Positions 36,401 to 49,573 of a DNA stretch of 64,000 bases are shown one piece after another. A program made the position numbers and the translations under genes. Origin of the DNA: Lasioglossum baleicum (taxonomy: Eukaryota; Arthropoda; Insecta; Hymenoptera; Halictidae); assembly GCF_051020765.1 (NCBI RefSeq), contig NC_134934.1, positions 2,108,001 to 2,172,000 on the forward strand, in the 5' to 3' direction. Positions within the stretch are counted from its first letter, which is position 1. Each line of letters starts with the position of its first letter. Below the pieces are notes generated by a model. The model did not search any database. It was not told where the DNA came from and worked only from the letters and a program-made list of their open reading frames with translations.

Positions 36401-38960
36401 TTCTTTCGAGCTGGCGAGAGAGCACCGTCGATCGATTAACCTGATGCTGGATTAATTGCGATCCTCCTGGCGGGTTTCTAGTAGCAGCTTTCTACCCGCG
36501 CGCGCACGCGGAATGATACATGCGCGCGTTGTAATTACCGGGCGAAACAGAACGCCGGTGCCTATCGATCCTGACGTTGGAAATATCGTCGAAAGTAACT
36601 CGATCCGGGATAAGAGATAAATAATAAGTCGACCGGCGCGGTGGACAGTCGGAGAAATGGCCCGTGTCCAGCGCGCTGGTAATAGCTCCAGTCGATTAAC
36701 CTTGCCTTCTAATACACTGGTATACTCCGGTTACGATTCATCTATCAAGCACCCCCGGATTTAGAGGCTGCAGATATACGCCGCGATCGTAACTCATCCG
36801 TACGCAAATGGAGCTACCGGTCCCATTAACACCTTTCTACTAATAAATCGGAGAAAAACCCGTGGGCGGATCGACCGATCAACATTGTCGCACCCTACTC
36901 CGACCGCGGACCTACTTTGATGGTTCGCGCGAAGACGGGGATCATATGGAATTAGGACCCCCAGCCCAAATAATATATACAGGCAATTTTTCAATTTAAA
37001 CTTAGGAAAAGTAGGGGGTTTCCGTGGGTGATGTCAGAAGTTAGCTACGAATCTCGAGTGCGCGAGATGGAAACGCTATTTTATCAACATTAAATTTGGT
37101 ATAATAAAGAATAGTTCAAGTAGCGGGTAAACAATGGTCTCTCATTTCTACCGCGACCCGTCGATAGAACGGCATTACCGACATTGTAGTCGCGAGATAT
37201 CTCGTCGATTGTAGCGAGTGGGTTAAACGGCCAATTATCCTCTCGAGTGCCATCCGCTGGAAAGCATCGGAACGTCCGCCAATAATGTTCGGATGTCTAC
37301 GACCCGCGACGTCTTCCGACTGTTCAAGAATCACCGGGACGCTTCGCCGGCTGATATAAAAGGTATCTGTACGCGGGTTCGAGTGAACGTAATGGCCGGG
37401 TGATGCGCGGCAATCATCTCTCCCGGTAACGGTCGACGAACAAACAACACGTTCCGCCCACGCACGGGGTCCGAAACTGTCTAAAAGTGTGCGCGACGAG
37501 CAGCCGTTCATACCCGGGGTCCGGGGATCCCAAATTAGAGGAATGTCTGATTTACATCCCGAGATATCTCGGATGAAGCTATAAATAATTTCGGTTGGTG
37601 GAATGTTAATGTGGCCCTAGGCCTCGAACCAGCCGATGGGCTACGGACCCCCTGCCAAAAGCAGACGTCCAGTCGACCTTTAAAGAGGTACTACCAACGA
37701 CTCTCCGTCTTTCCACAAGGGGCGAATGTTTAAACGACACACACACGCTGCGCGTTTCGATTCGATCCTATCGCGTCTCGTTGATGGTGCTGCGGGTTTT
37801 CGAACGAAACCGTGTTTCTCGTATCGGGAGCTGCGGTTCGGGACAAATGTCCTGATGAAATCGGACACTCGAGGCTTGTATGACCCAGCGCCATCCAACC
37901 GTTTTGGAATTATTTTATCAACGCTCCGCAAGCATTGAAGCTAATTTCGTTGACACAGTGGAGTTTTCATTACCTGTGTCCAGGTCGCGGACAAAGGTGC
38001 AGCCTTTCGCAGGAACCTGGAGGTGCGTCCGGGTCGCGGCAGAACCAACACCAGGTGTCTTCATTACTTGCTACCGCTTGCCAAACGCCGAGGAGTCGAT
38101 CAATCTCCGCGATAGAGCCCGGCGCTCACCTAGCGCGGCGGTTAGTTAGGCTAAACGCGGTCCCTGCTTGCTACGCGAATCCGTTTCGCGGCTAGGAACC
38201 TACTGCGAGAGGAGAGCAGGGCGAAGGGGCGAGGAACTGCTTAGTGGTAATTGGCGGGCAAGACGGATGGCGGTACTTATTTGCACTCGGTCTTTCGAAT
38301 TAAAAGTACCGAGCGGCGTGCTCATTAATCTCGGCGTCCGCGAAGAAAGAGTATTCGTGGACGGGGACGGCGCGGGGGCCCCGGGGCAGGCTAAAAGAGA
38401 GAAAGAAAGGGCCCCGGCTACCGGCGAACGCGTTCTCCGCAGGAAGTAATCGCCGAACAAACTGAAGGTCCGCGGACAATTTCCATCAACAAGATTTACG
38501 TGGCTCGGACGCAATCAGCCAGTTCCTCCTTCTTGGGGTGGCCGAGTACTCTTTACCGAGCCCCTCCAGCTCGCCTCGGGCCCCTCCCCTACCGTCGTCG
38601 ATCCCTTCGTCTCTCTCGATACTTCTTAGCTCGTGCCTTCTTCAGAGACGAAGAAGAGGGAGCGAGGGAAGAACGGACTCGAAGACGGGAGAAAACAAGT
38701 GTTCCTCGTCCGACTTCATCTTTCCCGGGGACTCTTCTCGAGGCCGCTGCTGCTGCTGCTGCGAGAGTCCTTCGTCGAAAGGGAGCAAAGGCGGGGGCAA
38801 GCGTTACCCCCGCGTGATATTTTTCTGCCGGGTGTCTTTGTCTTCGAAGACGGAGCGATCTAGACAGAAAAAGAGGATCGGCCGAACCGAGGAGGACGGG
38901 AGCAACCGAGGGAAAAAGGGGGAAGACCGAGTTCTGCCCTAAGACTCTTCTTCCATCTTC
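36401..38960. other. Gene-free stretch with possible regulatory AT cores
   Basis: 36420-36720 mixes TTAATTGCG and CGATTAACC-type homeodomain-like cores with GC-rich flanks. A (CTG)n run lies at 38746-38762 and purine-rich DNA at 38640-38940. No coding sequence supported. Confidence 0.35.
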
Positions 38961-39110
38961 TCGAGGTTATGGTGCCCGACGAGTCTGACTCCGGACGCAG
39001 CTACCATTTCTCGGGCGGTGATTGGCTCCGCGGGGGGTGGCGCATGCGCACTGGCAGCCTGCTCCCGCTGCCCACATTAACATTCCTAACCTCACTTCTT
39101 GCTGCGCTCT
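38961..39110. promoter_or_regulatory. Possible promoter-like patch (NRF1-type palindrome and CCAAT)
   Basis: An inverted CCAAT box (ATTGG, 39021-39025) is followed 15 bp later by the palindrome GCGCATGCGC (39040-39049), the NRF1/erect-wing consensus. It lies in a GC-rich patch. Such a pair is common in TATA-less promoters. No coding exon was found next to it, so it may be a chance match or an unannotated non-coding start. Confidence 0.25.
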
Positions 39111-39743
39111 TTGCGCGTGATAGATTGTGCGAGGCGTTTTTGGATACGAGCTGCCTCTACTGCTCGTTCCTTTTCTTTTACGGCTTACGCGCTGCTTCCT
39201 TACCCGGCCCCAGGAGTCTAGCTTCTAAACCCGATGGCTGATCGCATTCTTTCACCGCAACCCCCGCCTTTCGGCCCGAAATGCTCCGTGCTTTAATTAG
39301 TTTTCCACTTGTCCGGTTTTTTACAATGGTCTCGGAAGATTTTTCTCGTCGATGATAATAACTGGAGGCCTTATTACATGTTAGGATCCTCGAAACTAAA
39401 AGCATCGGATGAAACGGTTCCCGAACAGAATGATGAAGTCCGTACAGCAGTTCACCCTCGTCGGGTGACAGGAACAGCGCATAATCCGAGAAAAATCGCG
39501 GTGCGGACGCTCGAAGGGGGAGACTTTAATGCCGTACGACTTAATTGCAGTGCCCGGAATAGACGGACGGCCGTTGATCGGCTCGAGGCTGGTCCGGGCT
39601 GGCGCGGCGCACCTTTCTCCCTATATGTTTACCCGTGTACGGAGCATAATCGCGGGACTACTCAGGAAGGTGGGCAACCGTTGATGCGAGGGGCATATTG
39701 GCTCTGCGGGGGTGCGAGCTCGAGAGAGCTCCGAAAGCTCCGG

Positions 39744-39746
<3 letters not shown>

Positions 39747-39784
<38 letters not shown>
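39747..39784. repeat. (CT)n microsatellite
   Basis: About 18 CT units following a GAGCTCGAGAGAGCTC palindromic patch at 39716-39731. Confidence 0.95.
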
Positions 39785-39787
<3 letters not shown>

Positions 39788-42140
39788 CTCTCTAACTCTC
39801 GAACGCGACCGCAAACGTAACGCCGCGCCGTGAGCCAGCGAAGTGGCCCACGGATTCGTCGCTTTAACCACCTGTTTCCCTCTCTCTCGTTTCGCCCCCC
39901 TTCGTGCGGGTTCTTTCGTCCTTGTCCTGCAACCCTTCGCTTCGATCGGCTTGTCCTTGTTTCCGCCGATTTTTCGCTCCTCGTTCAGCCTTTTCCACCA
40001 TGTTCTGCGGCTTTCTTCTCTCTGCATTGCTTCTTCTCTGTATCTTTCTCTTTCCGTCGACTGCGGTTGGAGGCAGAGAGCGCACACACGCGATCACCGC
40101 GCACGTGATTTAATGCCTCCCGAGCTGTGCTCCTTATTTATGCACCGAACATGCATACACGCTTAGCTTTAGCGACCGTAGCGACGGTTAAGGTCCCGGT
40201 ACCTGTACTCCTATACCACGGCCGACAAGCAATGGGGCCCGGGCCCCCAGCCTCGCATATACGGACCTCGCATATTATGGAGTCTGGGGCCCCGGCGACG
40301 ATATTAAAAGAAAAAGCAAAAAAGACCACCAGCTCCGCTCCGCTCAGCTCCGCGCCGCGCCGCGCCGAAGCCAGAGGTGAAGCGCACACGCGAGAGACCC
40401 CAAATATAGACTCGCTCGAAATTAGTAACTTCTCTTTGTCCGGCTGTACTCGCGTGTCGTACGATAGCCTTAGCTTAGCCGACCCCGGCTCCGGATTATG
40501 GTAATACCATGATAATGATCTCGTTGGACGATGATGTTCGCGAGAGCAACCGCGGACTCCGAAATTTCGTCCTACGACTCGAACGTCTAGCTTTGCTTCG
40601 TGATGCCAGCTTTTTAACCCTGTCGGGACGAATGTCAGTATACTATCCACATCATGCTAGTGTATGGACACGAGGTCTCTCCAAGGTCGGAAACTATCCT
40701 TTCTTGTGTTGCAGCAAGAGAAATTTTAATCTTGGTCAATGTACATCTCTTTGAAAGCCACAATCTCCTTCCAATGGCCTTCCCATTTGCGGAAGCACGT
40801 CTGACATTCATCTATCGGAATTGTCAACAGCTGCCTCGTCGCCTGCGCAACATTGCACAGCCCGAATCAACATATGAAAACCATGTCGTAATAAGAAACA
40901 ATCTATCGATACCATTCGGCAATGAATTAAAATAACTGATGCTCGGTTCGATAAGAAAATGACAAATTGCGGAAACCCGATAACGAACTCGCGTTTTTCG
41001 GTGGACAGGTGAATTAAGTCCATCGACCCACGAGCAAAATCGATGTGTCCGTTCAACTTCGAACATAGAGTCTCCCAGTCGTATAGCGCGACCCGGGACG
41101 CGGAAGACCAGGTTAAAAAGACGCTGAAGAAGAATCAGAAGACGGAAGGGGGATGGGACAATTTGTCAGGACAGGTAAAGAGCCATCTGTCTGGCGGCGG
41201 GGCCCGGAGAATGCGTGACACGATTGCCCGGTTATTTTATTCGTTCGTAATCGGCCGCGTATCAGCACGACGAGGCATTCCGGGAATGCGGTGTCCACGT
41301 GGAATCGAGAGGTACGGCAATTAGTCGCTGGTTACGACCTCGCCGAAAACGTCCACCTGCTCCTCGGGATGATCTCTCTTGTGATCGCTGATAAACGGTG
41401 GAAAAAGAACGCACCGTGTCGCGGCCGATCGCTTACCCAAAGCTGGGCCGCGGTAGGTAGCATGGGATTTGAGTCGCTTCGGGTATGTATTATAAACCAT
41501 AGCACAAATTGGAATCACTTCGAACATTGTCCAAGTCTAAAACTCTTGAAACTCGTAAGAAGTATTGAGTCTTGAAAGTGCTAAAGGTCCTGATTGTCTA
41601 GGAAGTCTCGAATGTCACGATCGTTTTGACAGTCTTGAAAGTCTTGCAAGTGTTGATCGTATGCTATAGTTTGCTAGTGAAATCGGCACGCGACAGTCGA
41701 CTGGCAAATGATTCGAGACGATAAAGATCTTCAAGATTTGCAGGAACTTCAACAGTTTCATATTTTGTCGCGCTGAAGAGATTCGAAGTGTCTCAACTCC
41801 CATCGCAACCGGTGGTTAGGTACCTTTAACTCGAGCAGCGTGCCGCGCTCGAAAAATCGTTCAATCTCGCCTGGTTTACAAGTCATCGAGGCCCGGTAAC
41901 TCGACGGGAAAATATTGATCGATTGAGGAGTGGGGTCCCGCGATACCGTGGAACGATCATGCACGGCAAGAGGAACACGCGGGGCAACTGCAAACGAATA
42001 AACTGGGGCCTCGGGTCAGCTCGGCCCGGGGTTCACCTGCTCCTCGAGTATACCGTGCTACTTGCGCAGCCGATTGATTCGCGATAAAACGTTTCCCGTG
42101 CGTCACGTAGCGCGGCGAAATGGGTCGAGCTATCTTCCTT

Positions 42141-42149
<9 letters not shown>

Positions 42150-42179
<30 letters not shown>
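42150..42179. repeat. (CT)n microsatellite
   Basis: About 15 CT units, next to CT-rich imperfect flanks on both sides. Confidence 0.94.
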
Positions 42180-42182
<3 letters not shown>

Positions 42183-42414
42183 TCTCTCGTTGGCTCGCGG
42201 TGAGCCTATATCTCCAGAACACCGATTTCGTTTCGTAATTTCGGAGCCGGCGAATCGTGCCGCCAATTTACGACTCGCGCGCGCGCCAACCGTGCTATCG
42301 CGATGCGAATCGGACGCGAGGACAGCGATCCGTCCGCGCGATAGCAGTCCGGTAATTGAGGCTGCGCGACCCCATTTCGGGAACCCGTCGATCGCCCGGA
42401 CCCCGGCGTAATTA

Positions 42415-43170
42415 TAAATTAATGCGGCAATTAGCGACGCACTGTACCCCGTTTATTATCAATTAGCGGACAGACAGGATTTGTTGGTTCATCGATAGCC
42501 GGTAATTGGTGTAAACCGACCGCCGACATGCTCGATCGCCGGAACACACGTCGCCGCGTTGCTTCTTCAATTCGTCGCGTTCCGTAAATTTGTTTATTGC
42601 GGCAACCGGGGATTCGTATCGGTCATTCTTTGTTCCTGTTGCTGCACAGCTCCAAGCAGTTTTTGATTTACTGGTTACTGGATTTAATGAGTTCAGAAAT
42701 GTTAATAATTCGACTGAGAGTCTTTATGCGAAATAAAAAGTTTCCCAGTCTCGATTGCAGGGAAAAGAAGACAAGCTAAAATGTATTTCTTCTTCTGATA
42801 ATTCTAATAAGTCGAAGATAACGTAACGACTAGACGGTATAGATCTTTATGCAAAATAAAAATTGTATATTTCAATTACAAGGAAGGGGAGGTAAAAAAC
42901 GCATCAAATTAATGCAAGAAACACACGAGGGATTAAATCAACACAAACATAATCTTTTCCAAACCCCATTGTCCGCGCGCCGCATAAAAATCGCCGATTC
43001 AACGCAGAAGAACGTGTTAACGAGCCCATCGTGTTCAACGCAATCGATTTTTCGCGATCGGACCCGGCCGTTAATTAGCGGACGGGGACCGTCGTGGCAT
43101 CGACTTAATTCATACATTCGCGAGGCCGTAAATGCTCAATTTTATTAACGGCCTTGTCAATTAAAAGCGC
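42415..43170. promoter_or_regulatory. Candidate enhancer-like region (homeodomain core clusters)
   Basis: Two clusters of TAATTA/CAATTAG-type cores flank an AT-rich middle. TTAGCGGAC occurs at 42468 and again at 43075. In insects, clustered homeodomain cores in single-copy gene deserts often mark enhancers, but such cores also arise by chance in AT-rich DNA. Suggestive only. Confidence 0.2.
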
Positions 43171-43879
43171 AAGCCGAGGAAAGCGTAGCCGACGATTGTT
43201 CGTGCGCTCGCCGCGTCGCACCGCGCCGGTGGCCGTGGCCGGCACCGAAGGAAAGTGGCCGGCGCCGGTAAATTTCGCCGGACTGGGTTTAAATGGGGCT
43301 TAACGCGGCGTTACGACGCCGTTACCTTAATCCGATTTGCCGTGGGCATTTTTTCTGGCCGTTTCGCCGCGAATCGTTAACGAACCGAACCGGCGCGGCG
43401 CGGTGGTGGTGATCGTCGCGGGTAGGGTTCTCGACGATAACAGAGATAATAGCTACTCGGGCTGTTGGGCTGACTCGGCTCGTCTCGGTTCGGCTCGGAA
43501 ACGCCGGACATTTCGTATAATTACCCGTTTCCCTTGACCGGCTACTTAAGCCGGTCACGTCAGTTCCCTTAACCCCTTGCGCTACCAGCAGTTAAGGATC
43601 GTGTAAACGTCCGGGGCCCCGGGCCGGCCAGTTTTAATTGCTGCGCGCATCTTCCGCGCACCGAGAGAAGACGATGATGAGAACGAAGAGGAACGATGAC
43701 GAGGGGGACCCCGCCAGTAGGATCGGAGACCGACGAATCCAGGTGTGCGGAGGGGCTAGTAGGGAGGTGCGACGAAGCCAAGACACGGTCACAGGATGAA
43801 GAAAGAATCGGAGAGAACCTGTAGAGGCAGAGGCCGAGAACGTCCTGTGAGACTGGACCACGAAGAAGGAGGAGAAGTA

Positions 43880-43918
43880 GCAGCAGAAGAAGAAGAAGAA
43901 GAAGACGAAGAAGAAGAT
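43880..43918. repeat. (GAA)n-rich trinucleotide tract
   Basis: Imperfect GAA/GAC repeat. It accounts for poly-Leu and poly-Glu frames on the two strands. Confidence 0.9.
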
Positions 43919-45370
43919 GCAGGAGCAACCATGGCGGGAGGAGAAAGAATTTTAATTGCCAGAGCAACCGAAGAGCGTCCGGCTTATGGCTATATAGCAA
44001 CCACCATAAGGTCCAGGTCGAGCCTTCGCTCTGTCCAGTACAGAGCTGGGAACCAAACAGCTTGGTAGCCAATGGGATCATATATCAACTACTGCTCCGG
44101 TAGGCAGAAACAAAATGGCGTCCGCGATTAGATTGTTGTTTCATCCCGGCGGCGGTGGCGGCTGCGGTGTCTGCTTTTTCACCTTCCTTTTTCCCTCGAT
44201 CCTACGAAATACACCATGGCCCATCCATTCCGCCCAATCGGACGTCCTCTTTGGACCGCCATCGTTCTGTGCCCTGGGAACATGAAATCTTGAAGTCACG
44301 AGGTTTAGGCGACTCGATCGATGATGGGTCCTTGATGCTTGCACGATCCTGGGTGCATTTCGACCCCTCAGGTGGCCACTGTAATTATAAACGATGCATA
44401 CGGTAATGGAGTGTTCACCTGTGCGAGCGAACAGTCGCTAATCGCATGAAATAGAGAATTCACAAGTGGAAAATTTCATAAATATGTCTGTCCTCTGCAA
44501 TCATAACCAGTAATGATCGTAATGAAACGGTAAGTAGTGTAGAGACCAAGAATATTCAGAAAGTTTTAATAAAAAGTTCACCTGTGGCTGAAGTACTGAG
44601 ATGATTAAGCTTCTTCTAAATGCCCTATACCTACCTAGAAATTTCAACAGCTATTCCGAAGGCAATATCAAAAAGATACGATACGATACTGCAAACATTG
44701 CACGGTATAAGGAGTACACCAGGTACCCAGAAGTTCCAGACACTTGTTCCCGAAATCGTGACCCGCATTTCCCGACAGACACAGCTTTTTCTCGGAGGCG
44801 ACCCAAGGTGTTGCACGTGTTGGCCTGCGAGTAGAGACGGTCGGGCGTAGAAGAGGCGGGTGTTCGCGCGCAATTAAAGCCGGGGGGATGCTAATTCTGA
44901 CCTATATAACCCGACGTAAAAATGCTCGGCGAGCATGTGCAATACAATCGTCCTAAAAACGTTTACCGCTCATGACCTGTCGAGAGGGCCCGCCACCTGC
45001 CCCTCCAAGGATTTCATGCTCTTATCGTGGCTATATCCGTTACGTCAGTGTGCCGATGCGAGAAACGAAATCCGGAAGAGTGATACATGTTTTTACCTCG
45101 CCCGGTTCTACCTCGTGTTCCTGTTCTTCCTTGTGTTCTTTTTTTTCGGCGATACATAAAGAAACGCGAAGCGAGGAGATAGCTGCTCGATTCGGGAGGA
45201 AGTTGTATTTCACGCAGTTAACGAGTCGCGCCGTTATCAGCGACCCGCGTTTCCCTGTGATTCTATCTGTGAGACGACGGGCTAACGATTTTCCCGCGGC
45301 TGCTTCGACGGAGGATTATTTATTCGACATTTATTTACCAAACGTTGTAGGCGAAACATATTTTTTGGCA

Positions 45371-45800
45371 TGTATATGACAAGGATTTATCTAAATCGAC
45401 GGTAAAGAACGGCGAATTTTCTGGAGTGGCGAAAACGAGGGAGAAACTCTTTTATATTGCTCGTAAATATGGTTGTTCTGCGGGAACGTTTTTGCTAATT
45501 CAGTAGTTACATCATCAGTTCTGATCTCTAGACCATTATCCTGTAACGCGTTGACTTGTCGGCCATACCTGTCTCGATGATGGAATTATTTATCCGGACC
45601 TAACGTATATGACGTAGATGCATCTAAATCGACGGTAAAGAACAGGGAATTTTGCGGAGTGACAAAAATGGAGGAGGACTCTCTTATGTTGCATGCAAAT
45701 ATCTTTTTCTTGAAGTAACGTCTGTGTTACTCCAGTACATATGTGCATCGTTGATTTTGATCACTCTAGACTTAGACCATTATTCTTTAACGCCTTGCCG
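45371..45800. repeat. Two-copy degenerate direct repeat, period 233
   Basis: GTATATGAC followed by ATCTAAATCGACGGTAAAGAAC occurs at 45372 and 45605. Later blocks also match in order: GAATTTT/GCGGAGTG, CTCTTAT or CTTTTAT, TTCT...GTAACG, CATC, CTCTAGAC and ACCATTAT. No coding content. Confidence 0.82.
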
Positions 45801-47699
45801 TAACATTTTCTTTACAGTTACAGTGATTAAAACGTATTTATCCCGAAAAATGTCCTAGAGGAGAAAATACAATTTATCGTGTATCGATTCATTTTAAAAG
45901 TAGCTTTCTTATGCGAGTCTTCAAAATGATTTAGGAGACGATCGTGAGATTCCCGATTCCAATAATCGGGATCATAATGTCCGGCACTCGATCACAGTCA
46001 GGAGTCCTCGCGTAGACCTCTGGGATAAAGTTCGAGCAGGGAAGAGGAGGCAACCTTGATTGATTCGGATTAGCTGTACACAAACTAACAGTACCGCGAG
46101 CATTTATTCGAACCTGTAGCCGCGGACGACCACAATGGGCTTCCGAGGATTACGTTATACGGGGGCCTCGTTAAAAGGAGGAAAACAGTGGAGGTGTGCA
46201 GCTTGCGCAATGCAACGCGAAACAGGGACACAGAGGTATCCATCAAGGTGTCGGGGGTTTGCCTAAGTGTGTACGCCGGTGTGTATGTACAGGGTTGTGT
46301 GGGTGGTTGGTTGCTCGGACTCAGCTGTTGGTACACCTGCCCCGTTGTCACGGTGTTCGTGTGTTAGTGTCGGTGGTTGCGCGAGCACCTTTATACGCGC
46401 TGTCCACGTCGACCGCGCATTTACATACGCGGTTCGCGCGAACACAATGTAATTGTTACCTCATAATGCGTGTTCCGCGGCGCGGCGCGGTGCAGCGCTG
46501 TGCAGGGCGGTGCAGAGCGGTGCAGAGCGTCTCGGTGCACCGCGTTCCCCCTGACGTCTCACTCGGCTACCTGTGTACAACATCCACCAAATCCATTTGA
46601 ATAAAAATATCGAACGCGCACGTTCGCCACCTTCCAGTCGATACTGTTGCCAGGCAACTTCGAAAGTTCAAGATTTGAAACTCAGAATATAACTCGCAAC
46701 ACAAGAACTAAGCCATCAAAGGATCGTGGCTGATCAAGTTTCATATATATTCTTCGAAAATTTTTCACATCCGCAGTTTTACGCTGATTTATGCACGTAT
46801 ATGCGCAGGACTACACATTTAATCATTCCACGTCTACTGTGCAGTATCTGAACTTTTACACACGTCCTCATTATACTTGCAAACTCGTTCCCTGTGTATC
46901 CTGTTATTATTGGAACATTCTATTGTTCTGATAATTATAATAATTGTTTCACACCTCAGGCAAAAAATATTCAATTAACAAACCTAGCGGACTATAATAG
47001 TAATTACGTATTCATAGATTTGCTATGGAAAATTCATGTTGTTCTACGTTCTATTAATTCTTTTTCGCTGATCATCCCTTTACATTATTCATTCTCTCAT
47101 CGTCTCATGTCTGTCCCCCCACTGTTCTCAATTAGGTGGCAGTAATATAAAAATTCATTATATGCATTACAGGATCTCGCAGTGCATCTTGGACACGCAA
47201 TGCATTTTATAATCTCCACAGAATCATGAATACCGTGCTCTCGACGAATTTTTCACAATCACTAAACTGCTTGCCTTCGAACAGTTACAAAATTTCACCG
47301 TTTACTACATTCGCATTATCAGAGCAGCTCTAACGAGGTTCATTTATTATTCAATAGGTGATTTGTACGAAACACATTGAACAATGAATGCGAGTTTCTC
47401 CTCATCGGGAATTTCCTAGCTCGCGAGGCGGCCACCGACGCGAGAGGGTTGAGAAAGGGAGAGAGAGAGAGGTAAGATGCATCCGATATGGAAATGAATC
47501 TCTTGCACAAGCGTGTGCGTTCGTTACCCCCGATCTAGATCGCTATTAATTACACGGTGCTCGACGCGCGCGCCAGCTTTCCCATAAAACGTATCCTCGC
47601 GGGTGGTTCCCGATTAAATATCTTTCTTTCGCGAGCTGGCCGCCGTGATTTCGTCCAAATCTCTTCAGGATCTAGAAGATCCACACGGTATTGTGTAGA
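45801..47699. other. Gene-free stretch
   Basis: Only simple sequence is visible: a GCGGTGCAGA-type GC-rich tandem patch at 46476-46539 and TG/GT-rich DNA at 46260-46380. 46880-47150 is AT-rich. No supported gene. Confidence 0.45.
46476..46539. repeat. GC-rich short tandem repeat (GCGGTGCAGA-like)
   Basis: Successive GCGGCGCGGCGCGG and then GGCGGTGCAGAGCGGTGCAG units of about 10 bp. Simple repeat. Confidence 0.75.
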
Positions 47700-47700
47700 T

Positions 47701-47953
47701 TCAACCCTTTTGCTACGATGGCGCCATTTTACATAGACCAAACGACTTCGATTTCTTTGAGAAATTAAATGGATTGATCTAGTAGACGATGAAACAAATT
47801 CGTCACTGTTCTTTACGAGTACTAATTTTCCAACCTGTTCCAACAAAATGCTGTTTGATACAGTACATTCTTTTCACGAGCGGGGTTCGATTCGTCGGCT
47901 CCGTGAAGGAAGATCATATTTTCTCGTGAGCACGGCCGTAGCAAAAGGGTTAA
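47701..47953. mobile_element. TTAA-type element (piggyBac-like MITE)
   Basis: CCCTTTTGCTACG (47705) and CGTAGCAAAAGGG (to 47949) are exact inverted ends. The flanks are TCAA (47701-47704) and TTAA (47950-47953). The body is 245 bp and non-coding. Confidence 0.83.
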
Positions 47954-48871
47954 TTACGATATCGTTGAAACGCGGCCGATATTCAATTACGCGGGGTTTT
48001 AAGCGAGCTGCGTTTTTCGGCGTTCGCTCGGTCTCTCGGATACGCTGAAACTTGTCCGTTCGGAGTTACTTTACGATTATTGGCGTACACATAAGACGGG
48101 GCACCGTAAGACTGTGTAACAACGGGGATAAAAAGGAAAAGAACGGGCTCCGGGGCATAAAGTAGGCAGTCGAGAGACAGGAACGGTTCCCGAGGACTCG
48201 GTTTCTGGCCGGCTCGCGGCTACGTGGAAACCCAGGGCGATTAAAAAAATATGACGAGCATTCATTTCCACGATCATAAAATCATTAGCATAAGAATTCC
48301 TCTACCTGCTCTCTCTCCGGTCCACCGGCTGACTTCTCCGGGGCCACGGACGTCTTCAGGGCGGTTAGGGGACCCGGCGAGCGACCGGGCGCCCCCGGAC
48401 ACTTGATTTTCGTCGTGTTTTTTATTCGCCGTTCCTGCCTGATTTATAAACATATAATGTGACGAGGGTGTGGCCCCGCTACCACATAATGATAGGCCAA
48501 CGTTAATTACGTTTGGTTAAGTCGTTTAAGACCGCTTGCTCCGGAGGACCGAACCGGACCGTGCCTGGCCCGACAGTCCTCTCCGCGAAAATTACTGCTC
48601 GCCAATCGTGCCGCTATATCTGTGATTGCAAGGAAAACGGTGCGTGCCACAACTTCAAAAAATTTGAGTTTATGCATTCATTGAGCTTCGTAGTATAGGA
48701 TTGATATATTTACCAGAAAAAAAGTCATGAAAAGAAATTCGAAGGGCTCGAGAAAATAATACAATTTAACCGATGTCCTATGTCGAAGCATTACTGATCA
48801 AAACTTTAAACGGCTATATCACGAAAGTGAAAGTGTGCGACATGCGGCGTTCTTACTGACAACCACAGATA
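47954..48871. other. Gene-free stretch
   Basis: GC-rich to about 48650 and AT-rich after that. 48410-48540 has an AT core (ATTTATAAACATATAATGTG) within GC-rich flanks, a pattern that may mark a conserved element. Nothing else recognised. Confidence 0.35.
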
Positions 48872-49573
48872 TACACTGATTCCCACTAATATTCGGACAC
48901 ACTTAAAAACACCATAAATTTTTTAATATTGGAATACACGACTTCAAATTTTTGGAGAAGGTAGAACAATTGGTTTGCTACACGACGTGATAAAAATTTA
49001 AAAAGAACTGCGAGTTGTCGAAATTGCAGAGAAAATACTAAAAGTTGTATTTTTCAACCTTTTTATGTGGGTTTACATGGAAAGTTTAGAAAACACGTTT
49101 CGTAGATCTGTATCAATTAAACATTTTCTGAAAATTTCATCAAAATCGGCCGACGTTGCAATGAGATACAAACGTTTAAAGATGGTAAAAATTGCAGTTT
49201 TTCACGATTTTCGGCCTCCAACTGCAGTAATTCTAGGGATTCTTACATCTTTCAATGCCTGTCGTTTTTCCCGCATCAACCGATTTCTATGAAACTTTCA
49301 CAGTGCATATAATTGACACAGATCGACAAAACGTATTTTTAAAAAATTTCAATATAGGCCCGCATAAAAAAGTTGTAAAATTCAATTTTTAATATTTTGT
49401 CTACATTTCCGACCAAATGCAATTTTTGAAAAAATTTCTTTTCACATCCTGTAGTAAACTAATTGCTCTAGCTTCCCAAAAAAATTCAAATCGCATAGTC
49501 CAATATTAACAAAGTTATCGATTTTTTGAGAGCGTCCGAATATTCTCAATGGGACTTATTGGAACTCACTGTA
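48872..49573. mobile_element. Non-autonomous Tc1/mariner-like element with TA duplication
   Basis: The element runs 48874-49571 and is flanked by TA on both sides (48872-48873 and 49572-49573). The ends are CACTGATTCCCACTAATATT and, inverted, CAGTGAGTTCCAATAAGTCC; both run into ATATTCGGAC. A TA target with CACTG/CAGTG ends is typical of Tc1/mariner. The AT-rich 698-bp interior has only a 75-codon frame without a DDE motif, so this is a MITE-like derivative. A degenerate relative lies at 5513-5640. Confidence 0.78.

Larger units (their letters stand above)
39111..45370. other. Gene-free stretch with microsatellites and TAAT-core clusters
   Basis: CT microsatellites at 39747-39784 and 42150-42179, and GAA-rich DNA at 43880-43918. 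Homeodomain-like cores cluster at 42415-42530 (AATTAATGCGG, CAATTAGCGG, GGTAATTGG) and 43068-43170 (GTTAATTAGCGG, CTTAATTC, CAATTAAAA). Repeats of AGTCTTGAAAGT lie at 41570-41655. The minus frame at 43569-44081 is a poly-Leu artefact of the GAA run. No gene supported. Confidence 0.45.

Noticed and set aside
43569..44081. 170-codon minus-strand frame with a long Leu run, resembling a membrane segment
   Set aside because: The Leu run is the reverse reading of a GAA trinucleotide tract; the rest has no recognisable feature.
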